The notes under the pieces were generated by a model that saw nothing but the letters and a program-made list of their open reading frames with translations, made no database searches and was not told the origin of the DNA. From positions 310,001 to 374,000 of the forward strand of contig CP000781.1 of assembly GCA_000017645.1 (NCBI GenBank): a DNA stretch of 64,000 nt, in the 5' to 3' direction. Below, piece after piece: positions 63,910 through 64,000 of the stretch. The position numbers and the translations under genes were made by a program. Position 1 is the first letter of the stretch; every line of letters starts with the position of its first letter. This stretch comes from Xanthobacter autotrophicus Py2 (GTDB lineage Bacteria > Pseudomonadota > Alphaproteobacteria > Rhizobiales > Xanthobacteraceae).

Positions 63910-64000
63910 CTACCCCTGCTCGTGGAGCAGGCGGGCCACGGCGGCGCGCAGCTCGGGGAAGCCGGCGCCGGTCTGGCTGGAGGTGGGGAACACCACCGGA
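63910..64000 (-). CDS. C-terminal fragment, probable EngB ribosome-biogenesis GTPase
   Basis: The minus strand ends with an open frame of 29 codons running off the window: its last residues are PVVFPTSSQTGAGFPELRAAVARLLHEQG before TAG. The G5-like TSSxTGxG box followed by ELRAA helix matches the C-terminus of EngB/YihA-type GTPases. The rest is outside the window, so other TRAFAC-type GTPases remain possible. Confidence 0.5.
   Translation of the reverse strand, partial: PVVFPTSSQTGAGFPELRAAVARLLHEQG

Overview
The window is ordinary chromosomal core DNA of a GC-rich alphaproteobacterium, most likely order Hyphomicrobiales. A Xanthobacter/Azorhizobium-like relative (Xanthobacteraceae) is my best guess. 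Reasons: the division/cell-wall order murB-ddl-ftsQ-ftsA-ftsZ-lpxC-bamD-recN, a FtsZ with a very long Pro-rich linker, RegB/RegA redox control, intracellular PHA depolymerase, a methylsuccinyl-CoA dehydrogenase of the ethylmalonyl-CoA pathway, an MmcB-type DNA repair protein, a PmtA-type phospholipid N-methyltransferase, and a HupTUV hydrogen-sensing cassette. I see no tRNA, rRNA, CRISPR array, prophage or insertion sequence. The genus assignment is inference only.

Layout. 1-14 kb: DoxX protein, YgjP-like metallopeptidase, phaZ, regB-regA, mmcB, BrkB/YihY protein, FUSC protein, mcd, GNAT, a divergent SDR/HxlR pair, an XRE/DUF2975 pair, a lipoprotein and a YbaK-type editing protein. 14-24.4 kb: ppc, then an RND efflux operon (hydrolase, adaptor, permease) with a divergent LysR regulator, then a sulfite-oxidase-like molybdoenzyme. 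24.5-35.2 kb: the division and envelope cluster murB to recN. 35.3-43.6 kb: ArfB, an OlsB-like acyltransferase, a secreted protein, YifB, a methyltransferase, a PHA-granule protein, and gshB-yraN-rsmI. 43.6-49.8 kb: hupT-hupU-hupV-hypF, a tightly overlapping regulatory-hydrogenase operon. 49.9-53.7 kb: a secreted protein, alkB, a DUF1236 protein, a VOC protein and pncA. 53.9-57.5 kb: dnaK, a small secreted protein, dnaJ. 57.5-64 kb: a divergent SDR/TetR pair, pmtA, a histidine phosphatase, pyrF, a double-DUF1330 protein, dapB, gpmA, and the 3' end of a probable engB.

How it fits together. Carbon and redox metabolism recur: RegB/RegA senses redox/quinone state and in relatives controls hydrogenase, nitrogen and carbon fixation. 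HupUV senses H2 and HupT relays the signal. PhaZ and a PHA granule protein handle storage polymer. Mcd and Ppc are C4/anaplerotic enzymes. No energy-conserving hydrogenase and no HupR/HoxA-type regulator lies in the window, so the H2-sensing cassette must act on genes elsewhere.

The most interesting non-coding signals are clear palindromes in divergent or upstream regions. These are three tandem TGAAC-N3-GTTCA sites between the SDR and TetR genes; two side-by-side palindromes between the SDR and HxlR genes; a 21-bp palindrome upstream of mcd whose core is shared with the HxlR region; and a 24-bp inverted repeat in the LysR/efflux region. Two copies of a dispersed repeat each sit on the stop codon of a neighbouring gene. 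I found no convincing wholly new multi-gene system. The best protein-level oddities are a fused tandem DUF1330 protein, a histidine phosphatase with a degenerate N-terminal motif and a decapeptide-repeat tail, and an acyltransferase with six tandem RD-type tetrapeptides.
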